In this document: positions 27,772 through 37,220 of the stretch, one piece after another
Layout of the letters: every line of letters starts with the position of its first letter
Position numbering within the stretch: position 1 is the stretch's first letter
Assembly: GCF_003710985.1 (NCBI RefSeq)
Contig: NZ_RHHT01000019.1
Span: 1-64,000 of the forward strand
DNA length: 64,000 bases
Direction: 5' to 3'
From: Brevibacillus panacihumi
GTDB taxonomy: Bacteria > Bacillota > Bacilli > Brevibacillales > Brevibacillaceae
Made by a program: the position numbers and the translations under genes
Notes under the pieces: model-generated
The model's input: only the letters and a program-made list of their open reading frames with translations
What the model was told of the DNA's origin: nothing
Database searches by the model: none

Positions 27772-29064
27772 TCATGATGATGTTTTGGCTTCCTTTTTTT
27801 TCGGGTATCCGATGAGGATCGCGACGATTCCGCAGATCCCTATGAGGATCGGATAAAAAGAGTACGGCAGGATGCTCACTGGTGATATTCCGGCAACACT
27901 TGCAGCCGCCAGGAATTGGGCTCCGTATGGCAGAAGGCCTTGAATGGCACAGGAGAAAAGATCTAAAATGCTTGCGGACTTACGCGGCTCAATCCCATAC
28001 TGGTCAGCAATATTTTTTGCAAGCGGTCCGGCAATTAAAATAGCGATCGTATTATTGGCCGTCGATACATTCGTTAAGCCTACAAGACCGGCAATGCCAA
28101 ATTCAGCACCCTTTTTCGATGTAATCTTTCGTGTCGCAAGTTGAAGCAAAAAGTCAATTCCGCCGTTGCTTTTCATAACCTCCACCATACCAGCAATTAA
28201 TATCGCAAGAAAGGCCATTTCATACATGCCTGCCATTCCTTGGCCAATCTTTTGGAAAAGGCTCATGATATGATAGCTGCCATCCGCTAAGCCAACTGCC
28301 CCAGCGAGAACAATCCCTGATGCTAGAACTAGGAAAACATTCATTCCAGCCAACGCCAAAATGATAACCAAAATATAGGGGACAATTTTGATCAAATGAT
28401 AGCTCAGATGCTCCACTTGTGCCGTTTCACCCATCGTGATGGCCCATAAAATGATGCACGTTGCAATAGCGGCCGGTAGCACAATCCAAAAATTCACCTT
28501 AAATTTATCCCTCATTTGTGCACCTTGTGAGCGAACGGCAGTGAATGTTGTATCTGAAATAAAGGATAAGTTATCCCCAAACATCGAACCGCCAATAATC
28601 GCCCCGATAACGAAAGCCATGGAAAGATCGGTTTGCTGGCTTATCCCAACGCCAATCGGCGCCAGTGCAACAATCGTACCCATCGATGTGCCCATTGACA
28701 GGGAGATAAAGCAGGCAATAATGAACAAGCCTACAACAAGCAGGTTTTGCGGAACGACCGATAGAGCAAAGTTAACAGTTGAGTCTACTGCTCCCGTACC
28801 TTTTGCTACTTCTGAAAAGGCCCCTGCCAAAAGAAAAATCACTACCATCAGCATGACATTTCCATTTCCTGCTCCTTGGCAAAAAATTTCAACCTTTCGA
28901 GAAAACGGCTCTTTTCGATTCATCATCAGAGCGATAGCTCCCGAAATAGCGATGGCTACAATCACAGGAAAGGCGTAAAAGTCACCTGTAATAACCCCTG
29001 AACCAATAAATAAAATCAAAAAAACAACAAATGGGATCAGCGCCCATGGATTCCCTGGCTTCAT
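27772..29064 (-). CDS. Na+/H+ antiporter, NhaC family
   Basis: A 430-residue integral membrane protein with about 11-12 hydrophobic helices. Family-type segments include SLSMGTSMGTIVALAPIG near residue 115 and GGSMFGDNLSFISDTT near residue 150, the latter carrying polar residues expected in the ion path, with a second repeat near NTIAILIAGPLAKNIA. NhaC proteins exchange sodium for protons; related members exchange malate/lactate or amino-acid ions, so the substrate is not certain. The ATG at 29064 lies 6 bases from GGAGGT. The sequence is AT-richer than its neighbours, suggesting recent acquisition. Confidence 0.83.
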   Translation of the reverse strand: MKPGNPWALIPFVVFLILFIGSGVITGDFYAFPVIVAIAISGAIALMMNRKEPFSRKVEIFCQGAGNGNVMLMVVIFLLAGAFSEVAKGTGAVDSTVNFALSVVPQNLLVVGLFIIACFISLSMGTSMGTIVALAPIGVGISQQTDLSMAFVIGAIIGGSMFGDNLSFISDTTFTAVRSQGAQMRDKFKVNFWIVLPAAIATCIILWAITMGETAQVEHLSYHLIKIVPYILVIILALAGMNVFLVLASGIVLAGAVGLADGSYHIMSLFQKIGQGMAGMYEMAFLAILIAGMVEVMKSNGGIDFLLQLATRKITSKKGAEFGIAGLVGLTNVSTANNTIAILIAGPLAKNIADQYGIEPRKSASILDLFSCAIQGLLPYGAQFLAAASVAGISPVSILPYSFYPILIGICGIVAILIGYPKKKEAKTSS

Positions 29065-29116
29065 GGTTCTACCTCCAAAAATAAAAGGAACAATTCTTTT
29101 GTCCATTCTTTGCCCG

Positions 29117-29152
29117 AAAAAGGGCCTCATCTTGAAAATACAAGAAGAGGCC
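29117..29152 (-). terminator. Terminator-like hairpin upstream of the nhaC-type gene
   Basis: On the minus strand GGCCTC-T-TCTTG ... CAAGA-T-GAGGCC forms an 11-bp stem with one mismatch, followed by CTTTTT. It may end the decayed upstream ORF (29159-29533) or act as an attenuator in the nhaC leader, because it lies only 53 bases before the start codon. Confidence 0.65.
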
Positions 29153-29158
29153 TTATAT

Positions 29159-29533
29159 CTATAAAACACTCCTTTTATCTATCAAGCCTTTGCCGAGAGT
29201 CTCATCGGGCCAGTCGGTCCATCTCTCTTGATAAGAAGAAAAAGTCTGGATATTTTTAGCTGCCGGATAGACGATTATATTAGTATAGCTGTTCCTGCAT
29301 ATTTCACTCCAGTCTAAATTATATGGAATTTTTTCCTTATTATTCAAAACGCGAGTCGAAAAAAATCTTGGAGAGAGATTTATTGATGGATTTATCCCAG
29401 TAACGCAGATGTAGTTGTATTTACCAGACAATGAGGATAACTGATAGAGTGCCAGGGATGCCCCCCAGCAAAGATCCCAACCCGCCTGAAGCGTTTTCCC
29501 TTTTTTCCTCCCCACCACTGCAGCATGTATCAC
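29159..29533 (-). pseudogene. Unrecognised ORF, probable gene remnant
   Basis: A 124-codon frame from a GTG at 29533. The frame stays open upstream through about 16 more codons (a CRRCKRKLPLG-like stretch with a CxxC) before a stop, without a usable start or ribosome site. It contains credible protein-like sequence (LQAGWDLCWGASLALYQL, YNYICVTGINPS) and a terminator follows its stop by 6 bases, which suggests a once-real gene. I do not recognise the family. Composition is AT-rich like the adjacent nhaC-type gene. Confidence 0.35.
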
Positions 29534-30037
29534 ACCTAACGGAAGTTTCCTCTTGCATCTTCGGCAAAGGGAGTGTAAAGTATGTAATTATTTCCCTGCT
29601 CGATTGAGGGTGGTTGCGCGTGTGCAGATTAAGATAACGCTTGTAGCGAATAAGGCCGCTACAAGAAATATGGATAGCAAGACGGAAATAACCTATTTTT
29701 CAAAAACAATAACTGGGCACCAACCCGTGGTGAAGCGTACGACAAGTTTCGAGTTTGATGAAGCTATCGGATCGGCGAATCTCACAGGGGCAGGGAAAGC
29801 AAGTTAAACGCCGGACGGTTGCCCAAGTATCATGAAATAGAATCACTCAAACGATATGTTTGGAGCGCTTTACCCGCGGCAGATGCCGGGCTTGTCCTCC
29901 CCTCTTTTGCAATTCTGCCTATTGAACAGGCAGGTCAAATTGCTTAAGTTGGATGGGAGGAATGGACAATACCATTCTACAACCCGGGGCAGATGGATGT
30001 TGGTGCCCTGATCCTACAAGTTAGAGGTGTGTCCACA
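29534..30037. other. Intergenic region without a recognised gene
   Basis: About 500 bases between the decayed ORF and the FusB-like gene. It holds a perfect 9-bp inverted repeat CTTGTAGCG/CGCTACAAG at 29640-29664 and purine/pyrimidine stretches, but no frame with both a ribosome site and protein-like content. A weak promoter-like pair (TTGAAC near 29922, TAAGTT near 29945) may serve the next gene. Confidence 0.45.
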
Positions 30038-30688
30038 ATGACCCAGCCATTTATCCGCAACCATCAGTACAATTTCATTAAAAAACAGGCCGATCATGTT
30101 CTCCGTACCCATAATACGGTGTCTGATCCGAAAGTTCTCGAAGCGGTCATCTTCCTTGCTGAATCCAAGATCATGGAGCTGTTCCCTGAACTGAGCAAGG
30201 AACAAAAAGACCTGCTGCAACCGATTACGACCTGCAAAACATCACAGGATTTTTCGGAGTACCTTAACAGACTAAGCGAGTACACGATAGATTTTCCAGC
30301 GATTACAGAAGCGCAGATCAAAAAGCTCTTTCCAAAAAGCAAGAAGCTCAAGCTTCCAGATCTCGCCAATATGGAAATCTCCAAGCTTACCTACCTGGGA
30401 TGGATCGACATCGCAACGAACAAGATTTATTTTGTTTATCCAGAAAATGGTAAATTCATCGGGGTAGAAGGCAGATTTACGCCGGGGAACAAGAAAAATC
30501 TTTGTTCATTGTGCCACGGCCATGAAGAAGTGGCGCTGGTGACGGCGATATCCAAAGCGAAATCCTCGCTTTCGCCGGATTATTACAAGGCGGTTGGCAA
30601 TTACATGTGTGTCGATTCCGAGAAATGCAACAAGCGGATTACAGACGTCAGCCAATTGGAAGACTTTTTCCAGCGAGTACTGGTGTAA
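30038..30688 (+). CDS. EF-G-binding protein, FusB/FusC family
   Basis: A 216-residue protein matching the fusidic-acid-resistance family in length and architecture: a helical N-terminal domain (IRNHQYNFIKKQADHVLRTH) and a C-terminal treble-clef zinc domain with CSLCHG near residues 161-166 and CVDSEKC near 192-198. FusB binds elongation factor G and frees it from fusidic-acid-stalled ribosomes. Chromosomal homologues are common in Bacillales and need not confer resistance. The ATG at 30038 follows AGAGGTGTG. The gene is monocistronic and has its own terminator. Confidence 0.88.
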   Translation: MTQPFIRNHQYNFIKKQADHVLRTHNTVSDPKVLEAVIFLAESKIMELFPELSKEQKDLLQPITTCKTSQDFSEYLNRLSEYTIDFPAITEAQIKKLFPKSKKLKLPDLANMEISKLTYLGWIDIATNKIYFVYPENGKFIGVEGRFTPGNKKNLCSLCHGHEEVALVTAISKAKSSLSPDYYKAVGNYMCVDSEKCNKRITDVSQLEDFFQRVLV

Positions 30689-30693
30689 AGGAG

Positions 30694-30730
30694 AACCACC
30701 TGCTCCCTCATGGGGCCAGGTGGTTTTTTT
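30694..30730 (+). terminator. Terminator of the FusB-like gene
   Basis: A perfect 9-bp stem AACCACCTG / CAGGTGGTT is followed by a run of T. Confidence 0.88.
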
Positions 30731-30831
30731 GCTTCCATCCCTTCTTCCTATTCCCATATTCTTCTCGTAGGCCATATGCATTATAATAAGATGATGCTAT
30801 GTGCTTATTATCGTTTTCAGGGGAGAAACCA

Positions 30832-32007
30832 ATGACAAAGATAGAGATATTGAAAGCGATGCTGACTCGAGATGAGACGAATGCATTGACTTGGTATCTG
30901 CTTGGACTGGAATATGCAGAGATGGGGGAGCGCAATGAAGCGTTGCATGCCTTTACGCAGGCTTTGACCCTCGGGGATGAAGAGATTAGACATATGATCG
31001 TGAAAGAGGGAAATCCGTATCAGCAAGAATCTCCGCTCAAAAAGGCAATTGAGGATACGGATTTTTTCCTTGCGTATGAATCGGTTCCCATGCTCCTGGC
31101 GCAGAGAGGCCAATCGGGCGCGGAGGGTTCCAATGACGAGCAAGAGCAGCGGCCAATCACGCTGGCTGACATCGGGGGAATGACGACTATCAAGGAAGAA
31201 GTGCAGCAGAAGATTGTCCAACCGTTTGTCACTTCAGGGGCAGCCGGGATCTTTCGCAAAAAGGGGAGTGGTGAAAGCGTACTGCTTTACGGGCCGCCCG
31301 GGTGCGGCAAAAACACCCTCGCGAAGGCGATCGCCGGAGAATGTCAGGCGCATTTCCTTCCAATGTCCCTGGCAGACAGTCTTTCATCCTATCAGGGGGT
31401 CAATGAGGATCAAATCAAGGACTTGTTTGCTATGGCACGGGAGCAAAAGCCAACCCTTCTTTTCCTCGATGAGCTGGAAGCGTTGAGCAACAACAGGGGA
31501 AAGGCTTCCTCCCTGCTCTTGCGCAGGGTGACCGACCAATTGCTGTGGGAGATGGACCAGATCAAAAGCAGCCCGGAAAAATTGCTGTTCGTTGCAGCCA
31601 CCAGCATGCCTTGGGACGTCGATCCCGCCTGTCATCGACGGTTTGACAGGCTGATCTTTGTCGGTCCGCCAGATTTGGAAGCGCGCGAAGCGATATTCCG
31701 TCAGAAATTGTCCGGACGTCCTTCGGAACCGCTCGATTTCGCGCAGCTTGCCGCCTGGACATCTTTTTATTCCGCTTCGGATATTGAGTATGTAGTAGAA
31801 TTGGCGACGGAGCAAGTCCTGCATGATATGCTGACCAAGGGCATCGAACGCCCGATCCAGATGAGCGACCTGCGCGAATCGATCGCCGCGACCCGCTCCA
31901 CGACGGTCGAATGGCTGCGGACGATGAAAAGCTATCTGAAGCACGCGGATCAAGAAGGACTGTACAAGGAAGCCGAATGCTATCTTCTCCACCAAAATCG
32001 GTTGTAA
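30832..32007 (+). CDS. TPR-AAA+ ATPase with an atypical Walker A motif
   Basis: A 391-residue protein. Residues 14-48 form a tetratricopeptide-like unit (WYLLGLEYAEMGERNEALHAF). Residues about 105-330 form a CDC48/FtsH-like AAA+ module opening with TLADIGGMTTIKEEV. Walker A reads GPPGCGKNTLAKAI (residues 154-167): the Mg2+-coordinating Thr/Ser after Lys160 is Asn161, followed by Thr162. Walker B FLDELEAL has Asp213 and Glu214, and an arginine-finger region CHRRFDR is present. Such proteins remodel or unfold partners; the target is unknown. The ATG at 30832 follows GGGGAGA. A TATAAT lies about 50 bases upstream. Confidence 0.83.
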   Translation: MTKIEILKAMLTRDETNALTWYLLGLEYAEMGERNEALHAFTQALTLGDEEIRHMIVKEGNPYQQESPLKKAIEDTDFFLAYESVPMLLAQRGQSGAEGSNDEQEQRPITLADIGGMTTIKEEVQQKIVQPFVTSGAAGIFRKKGSGESVLLYGPPGCGKNTLAKAIAGECQAHFLPMSLADSLSSYQGVNEDQIKDLFAMAREQKPTLLFLDELEALSNNRGKASSLLLRRVTDQLLWEMDQIKSSPEKLLFVAATSMPWDVDPACHRRFDRLIFVGPPDLEAREAIFRQKLSGRPSEPLDFAQLAAWTSFYSASDIEYVVELATEQVLHDMLTKGIERPIQMSDLRESIAATRSTTVEWLRTMKSYLKHADQEGLYKEAECYLLHQNRL

Positions 32008-32074
32008 CTTACCAATCCATAATTGTACAAATTGTGGTACTCTATTTGCAGCAGTTGTTGGGAAGGAGAAAATC

Positions 32075-32554
32075 ATGAGAAAAGCTAAAGCATGGATGCT
32101 GATAGTGCTGTCGGCCGTTTTGTTGCTGGCAGGCTGCAGCAGCGATCCAGTCGAGGAAGATGCGAATCACTACTTCAAAGAGGAATTGCCCAAGGTAGCC
32201 TCCCTGGAACAGGAGATTATGACCCAGTTTAGCAACATGTCGCAAACCCTGAAGGACCCGCAGGCCCTGTACCAGGGATTGAATGATCAGGTATTGCCGC
32301 GTTATGAGGCATTTGTGAAGGAACTGGAGAAGATCAAGCCTGCGACCAAGGAAGTACAGGAGGTACATGAAAAGTACCTGTCTGCGACCCGTGCACAGCA
32401 GGAGGCATTTCAACGAATTGTCAATGCTATGAAGGACAAGGACAAGGCAGGCCTGACCGCTGCCCGCGAAAAGCTGGAAGAGGCCAGGACTTTGATCAAA
32501 GAAAGCAAAGAGGGCATGAAGCAATTGGCCCTTGGCTATGGAATCCAGTTGTAA
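32075..32554 (+). CDS. Small lipoprotein, helical, unknown function
   Basis: A 159-residue protein with a lipoprotein signal and lipobox LLAGCSS (Cys near residue 21). The mature part is highly charged and mostly helical, with likely coiled-coil segments (YFKEELPKVASLEQEIM, VKELEKIKPATKEVQEVHEKY, AAREKLEEARTLIKESKEG). It should be anchored on the outer membrane face. No enzymatic motif was seen. GGAAGGAG precedes the ATG. It converges on the TetR gene. Confidence 0.8.
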   Translation: MRKAKAWMLIVLSAVLLLAGCSSDPVEEDANHYFKEELPKVASLEQEIMTQFSNMSQTLKDPQALYQGLNDQVLPRYEAFVKELEKIKPATKEVQEVHEKYLSATRAQQEAFQRIVNAMKDKDKAGLTAAREKLEEARTLIKESKEGMKQLALGYGIQL

Positions 32555-32561
32555 ACCCCTC

Positions 32562-33206
32562 TTACCCTTGTGATGCAGGGGACGGCTCGTATAGTCCGCC
32601 GGTGTAAATCGCGACGAGGGTACTCGCGATTTCGTCCAGCGAAGCTTGATTTTTGTTTTTGACGATGTCCCACAAATACATTTCATGCGAGTAGAACCAG
32701 CCCCGGGCGACAAGCTCGGGGTTTACTTCTGCCCGGGCCAATCCTTGGCGCTGGGCATGGCGAATATCCTGGGCGATTCGCTGGACGAATTGCTCCCGGA
32801 TCTCCTCCCATTTTTGCTGGACAGTGGGGAAAGCGCCCATCGCTTCGGAAAACAACTGCAGCATTTTGCGTTCGGTTACGGCCAGATTCAAAAATGTCGT
32901 CGTCTGGTACAGGATCATCTCGTGGGCTTCCTGCGGGGTCTGCGGAAAGAAAGGCAGTTCCGCGATCGCGTAAAAGGCGGCCATAACATCCTCCATGAGT
33001 ACAATCAAAAAATCGTCCTTTCCGCTGAAATGCACGTAAGCTGTCCCATATCCGGTATTGGCTCGCTTGATAATCTGCGAGATTGTTGTTTTTTGAAAGC
33101 CTTCTTCGAGAAAGATTTGTCGCGCAGCTTCCAGTAGCTTTTGCCGTGTCTGCTGCGATCTGAGGTGGCGACCATCTGTCTGGGAATGGCTCTGTTCCAC
33201 TTCCAT
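32562..33206 (-). CDS. TetR/AcrR family transcriptional regulator
   Basis: A 214-residue one-component repressor. The helix-turn-helix is in residues 20-65 (RQKLLEAARQIFLEEGF, then ISQIIKRANTGYGTAYVHF). A helical ligand domain follows. The ATG at 33206 follows GAAAGGGGACG. It is divergent from the kynB-like gene at 33349, 142 bases away, so it may control that gene; the ligand is unknown. Confidence 0.87.
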   Translation of the reverse strand: MEVEQSHSQTDGRHLRSQQTRQKLLEAARQIFLEEGFQKTTISQIIKRANTGYGTAYVHFSGKDDFLIVLMEDVMAAFYAIAELPFFPQTPQEAHEMILYQTTTFLNLAVTERKMLQLFSEAMGAFPTVQQKWEEIREQFVQRIAQDIRHAQRQGLARAEVNPELVARGWFYSHEMYLWDIVKNKNQASLDEIASTLVAIYTGGLYEPSPASQG

Positions 33207-33282
33207 CGTCCCCTTTCTATGTTCTTACGATACAGGGAATAGTCGCAAATGAAAAGAGAGAACCCGATTATTCGCGTGAATG

Positions 33283-33311
33283 TTGACGCTGGTTCCACTA
33301 TTCTGTAATCT
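33283..33311 (+). promoter_or_regulatory. Promoter of the kynB-like gene
   Basis: TTGACG (33283-33288) and TAATCT (33306-33311) are separated by 17 bases, 38 bases before the start codon. It lies between the gene and the divergent TetR regulator. Confidence 0.6.
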
Positions 33312-33348
33312 GTGGAAAAGAAGCGTAGAGGAAGGAAGGGAAATTCGT

Positions 33349-33978
33349 ATGTGCGCGAAATTGCTGGATATATCACGCCCGCTGGTGGCAGGGACACCGA
33401 CATGGCCGGGTGATACGCCTTTTACCTATGAAGTGAACTGGCCAAAATCATCAAGCGGCTCCGTCAATGTAGGAAAGCTGACGATGAGTATACATACCGG
33501 AACGCATGTGGATGCACCTTTTCATTTCGATGACGACGGGAGAAGGATGCTTCATCTGGACATCGACCTGTACGTCGGGATGGCACGGGTCGTGGAACTG
33601 TTGGACAAACCCAGTATCGGGGCAGACGATCTCGCCGATTTTGATTTGGAAGGCGTCAGCCGCCTGTTGATTCGTACTGGCTCCTGGAGTGATCCAGAGA
33701 GGTTTCCCGAGGAGATCTGCTATCTGCGCCCTGATCTGCCGGCCTTTCTGGCGGAAAAAGGAATTCGGCTGATAGGGGTCGATGTACCGTCGGTCGATCC
33801 GCTGGACAGCAAGGAATTGCTTGCCCATCACGGCTTGCACCAGCACGATATCCATATTTTGGAAGGCTTGCTTTTGGATCATGTCCAGCCGGGTGATTAT
33901 GAGTTGATCGCACTGCCGCTGCCGCTTGCCGATGCGGATGGGAGTCCTGTGCGAGCCGTGCTGCGAAAGAGCGAATAA
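33349..33978 (+). CDS. kynB: Cyclase family protein, kynurenine formamidase-like
   Basis: A 209-residue metal-dependent amidohydrolase of the KynB type, which hydrolyses N-formylkynurenine in tryptophan breakdown. The signature SIHTGTHVDAPFHF near residue 49 carries the zinc ligands, and the N-terminal DISRPLVAGTPTWPGD and LIGVDVPSVDPLDS are typical. KynB is usually adjacent to kynA and kynU; neither is present here, so another ester or amide substrate is possible. The ATG at 33349 follows GGAAGGG. A second member of the family lies at 39172-39789 and shares the HTGTHVDAP motif. Confidence 0.78.
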   Translation: MCAKLLDISRPLVAGTPTWPGDTPFTYEVNWPKSSSGSVNVGKLTMSIHTGTHVDAPFHFDDDGRRMLHLDIDLYVGMARVVELLDKPSIGADDLADFDLEGVSRLLIRTGSWSDPERFPEEICYLRPDLPAFLAEKGIRLIGVDVPSVDPLDSKELLAHHGLHQHDIHILEGLLLDHVQPGDYELIALPLPLADADGSPVRAVLRKSE

Positions 33979-33986
33979 CAGATGTG

Positions 33987-34027
33987 AAAAAACCGTTCGC
34001 CCCAAACAAAAGGGTGAACGGTTTTCT
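33987..34027. terminator. Bidirectional terminator
   Basis: AAAACCGTTCGCCC and GGGTGAACGGTTTT form a long stem with T-runs on both strands. It separates the convergent kynB-like and saccharopine-dehydrogenase-like genes. Confidence 0.85.
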
Positions 34028-34044
34028 TTATCTCAAGTTACGTG

Positions 34045-35247
34045 CTACGTGCCTTGCGAGAGAGGGGAAGTCTTCTCGATGACATCCCAAGCCATACCGC
34101 GAGCTTTCAGCCGTTCCAAAAAAGGGATGGGGTCAATCAACTCCGGTGGAATGCAGCCTGTCGTCTGTAGCAACCCCTCTGCAATCATGTCGACGGCAAC
34201 GACCGGGGGAATGCCAGTCTGCCAAATCGTCGCCTGGAACTCGGTCTTATAAAAAACCTCGTCATGATTGGCTATCGTGTAGACGTAAACTTCTTTGCGT
34301 TTGTTATTTTTCTTGCCCTTGACCAAGGCACCCACGCTGGAGTAGCCATGGATTTTGCCAGCCAGATCAACCGGTTTGGGCATCGTGGTGACGACGACAT
34401 CCCGAGGGGCCACTTTTACGCCTTTGACCTCGATCTCCTCGTCGCTGTCCAGGCCCAGATAGCTTAAGACCTTGAGCGTATTGACGAAATCGGGATGCAA
34501 GGCGTATTTGAAGTCGACGTATTTGCAGCCTTTCGCCCTGCCGATCGTTTCGCCGAGCGTCGTCGCTTCCTCATGCTCGACATTGTAGCAGTCGAGCCAG
34601 CCGATCGGTTCAGGGAACTCAAACTCCTCCTTGTTGGCAAAAGGGGTCGGGAGATACTGCTCCCCCTTGTCAGCCGTCCAGTAATTGGGTTTGGCCAGAC
34701 ATTCCTGGATGGCAGTCTGAGGGCTGAAATAAGAGCAAAAACCATCGTAATCGACGATGGAGTTATCGCCGTCACGGATCAGGATCGCGTCTACCTCGTC
34801 CAGTTGATCGACGGCGTAGCGGGCGGCAATATTGGAAAAGCCGGGGTCGCAACCCAAGCCCATGATGCCGAGGATTCCGGCAGCACGGAATTTATCGTTC
34901 CAGGCAAGCTGCTTGCGGAGCCATTGTGGTCCCGAAGAAGCAGTATCGATGTAATGCGTTTTTGTATTCAGGCATGCTTTCATCACTTCAAAATTATTTT
35001 CCGGCAATCCGATGTGCAGCAGGACATCAATATCGTCCAAAATGGCCTGCACACTGGACACGTCCCTTGCATCCACCCGTTTGACCTGAATTTCCACGTC
35101 AGTCTCGCGACGCAGCTCTGCGGCCAATTCCTCAGCTGGTGCGATGGATATGTCCGCCAAAACCAGCTTGGTCAAATACTGTGATTTTACCAGCTCACAC
35201 GCACTTACTTGTCCTACTCCTCCAACGCCTACTATCGCGACTCGCAT
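34045..35247 (-). CDS. Saccharopine dehydrogenase family protein
   Basis: A 400-residue NAD(P)-dependent oxidoreductase. The N-terminal Rossmann motif is VGVGGVGQVSACEL at residues 7-20, and GLGCDPGFSNIAARY near residue 130 is typical of the family. Members act on saccharopine, carboxynorspermidine or similar alpha-amino-acid adducts. Without a decarboxylase neighbour the exact substrate is open. The ATG at 35247 follows GGGAGGAGGA. A 35-codon ORF with its own strong ribosome site lies 24 bases upstream. Confidence 0.83.
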   Translation of the reverse strand: MRVAIVGVGGVGQVSACELVKSQYLTKLVLADISIAPAEELAAELRRETDVEIQVKRVDARDVSSVQAILDDIDVLLHIGLPENNFEVMKACLNTKTHYIDTASSGPQWLRKQLAWNDKFRAAGILGIMGLGCDPGFSNIAARYAVDQLDEVDAILIRDGDNSIVDYDGFCSYFSPQTAIQECLAKPNYWTADKGEQYLPTPFANKEEFEFPEPIGWLDCYNVEHEEATTLGETIGRAKGCKYVDFKYALHPDFVNTLKVLSYLGLDSDEEIEVKGVKVAPRDVVVTTMPKPVDLAGKIHGYSSVGALVKGKKNNKRKEVYVYTIANHDEVFYKTEFQATIWQTGIPPVVAVDMIAEGLLQTTGCIPPELIDPIPFLERLKARGMAWDVIEKTSPLSQGT

Positions 35248-35271
35248 AGAGTCCTCCTCCCATGGTTTGAA

Positions 35272-35379
35272 CTATCTTCGCATTCGGAACAACCATTTTT
35301 GCAAATGCCAATCCTGATCAGCGATACAAGTCGATACATACATGACAACGTCGATAGGTTCACGCGGACGAAGTCTCAA
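35272..35379 (-). CDS. Previously overlooked 35-residue ORF before the dehydrogenase gene
   Basis: The TTG at 35379 lies 7 bases after AAGGAGGT, a near-perfect anti-Shine-Dalgarno match. The frame encodes 35 residues beginning MRLRPREPIDVVMYVSTC and ending RMRR, rich in Arg, Val and Trp, with a stop 24 bases before the dehydrogenase ATG. No family is recognised. It could be a small protein translated with the dehydrogenase or a regulatory leader peptide. The evidence is the ribosome site, the spacing and the tight coupling only. Confidence 0.55.
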   Translation of the reverse strand: MRLRPREPIDVVMYVSTCIADQDWHLQKWLFRMRR

Positions 35380-35715
35380 GACAATAACCTCCTTCAATCA
35401 AGTTTCACGGTAGTGGAGAGAAAGGGCACCCCCTCTCATGAGCAATTGCCTTCCCCTTATAAGGTATGAGACTCCCGCAACGTCCCATGCCAGGTGAGCA
35501 AGCCTGAAATGACGGATGGCAGACTTTTCTGACAACGTGTTGGGTGGTTATTTTGCCTGCTCTCTATATGGTTCACGAATCAGTCAAAAAAATCCTCTTC
35601 TCTCGCAAAAAAGCGGGCACAGGATGGCAGGGAGTCACTTGATGAAACCAGGCATTTGCCTAATAATAACGGTGTCAGCTTGTTCGTGATGATGACAAGG
35701 AGGGGGCAATCAAAA
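35380..35715. other. Divergent intergenic region
   Basis: Holds the upstream parts of the dehydrogenase and zwf genes. Two palindromes, CTCATGAG (35434-35441) and CCTTATAAGG (35455-35464), lie close together and may be operator-like; no known riboswitch was recognised. A palindrome AGGCATTTGCCT lies near 35649-35660, upstream of zwf. Confidence 0.4.
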
Positions 35716-37191
<1,476 letters not shown>

Positions 37192-37220
37192 AGCAAAGGA
37201 AAATGAGGGGGCGGATAACG

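Noticed and set aside
29640-29664. Perfect 9-bp inverted repeat as a terminator
   Set aside because: No T-run follows on either strand and no gene ends nearby.
29553-29807. 84-codon plus-strand frame in the AT-rich islet
   Set aside because: No ribosome site, no protein-like pattern, and it overlaps a 9-bp inverted repeat.
35400-35480. Possible riboswitch upstream of the dehydrogenase gene
   Set aside because: Two short palindromes are present, but none of the conserved cores of the lysine, SAM, T-box or purine classes was found.
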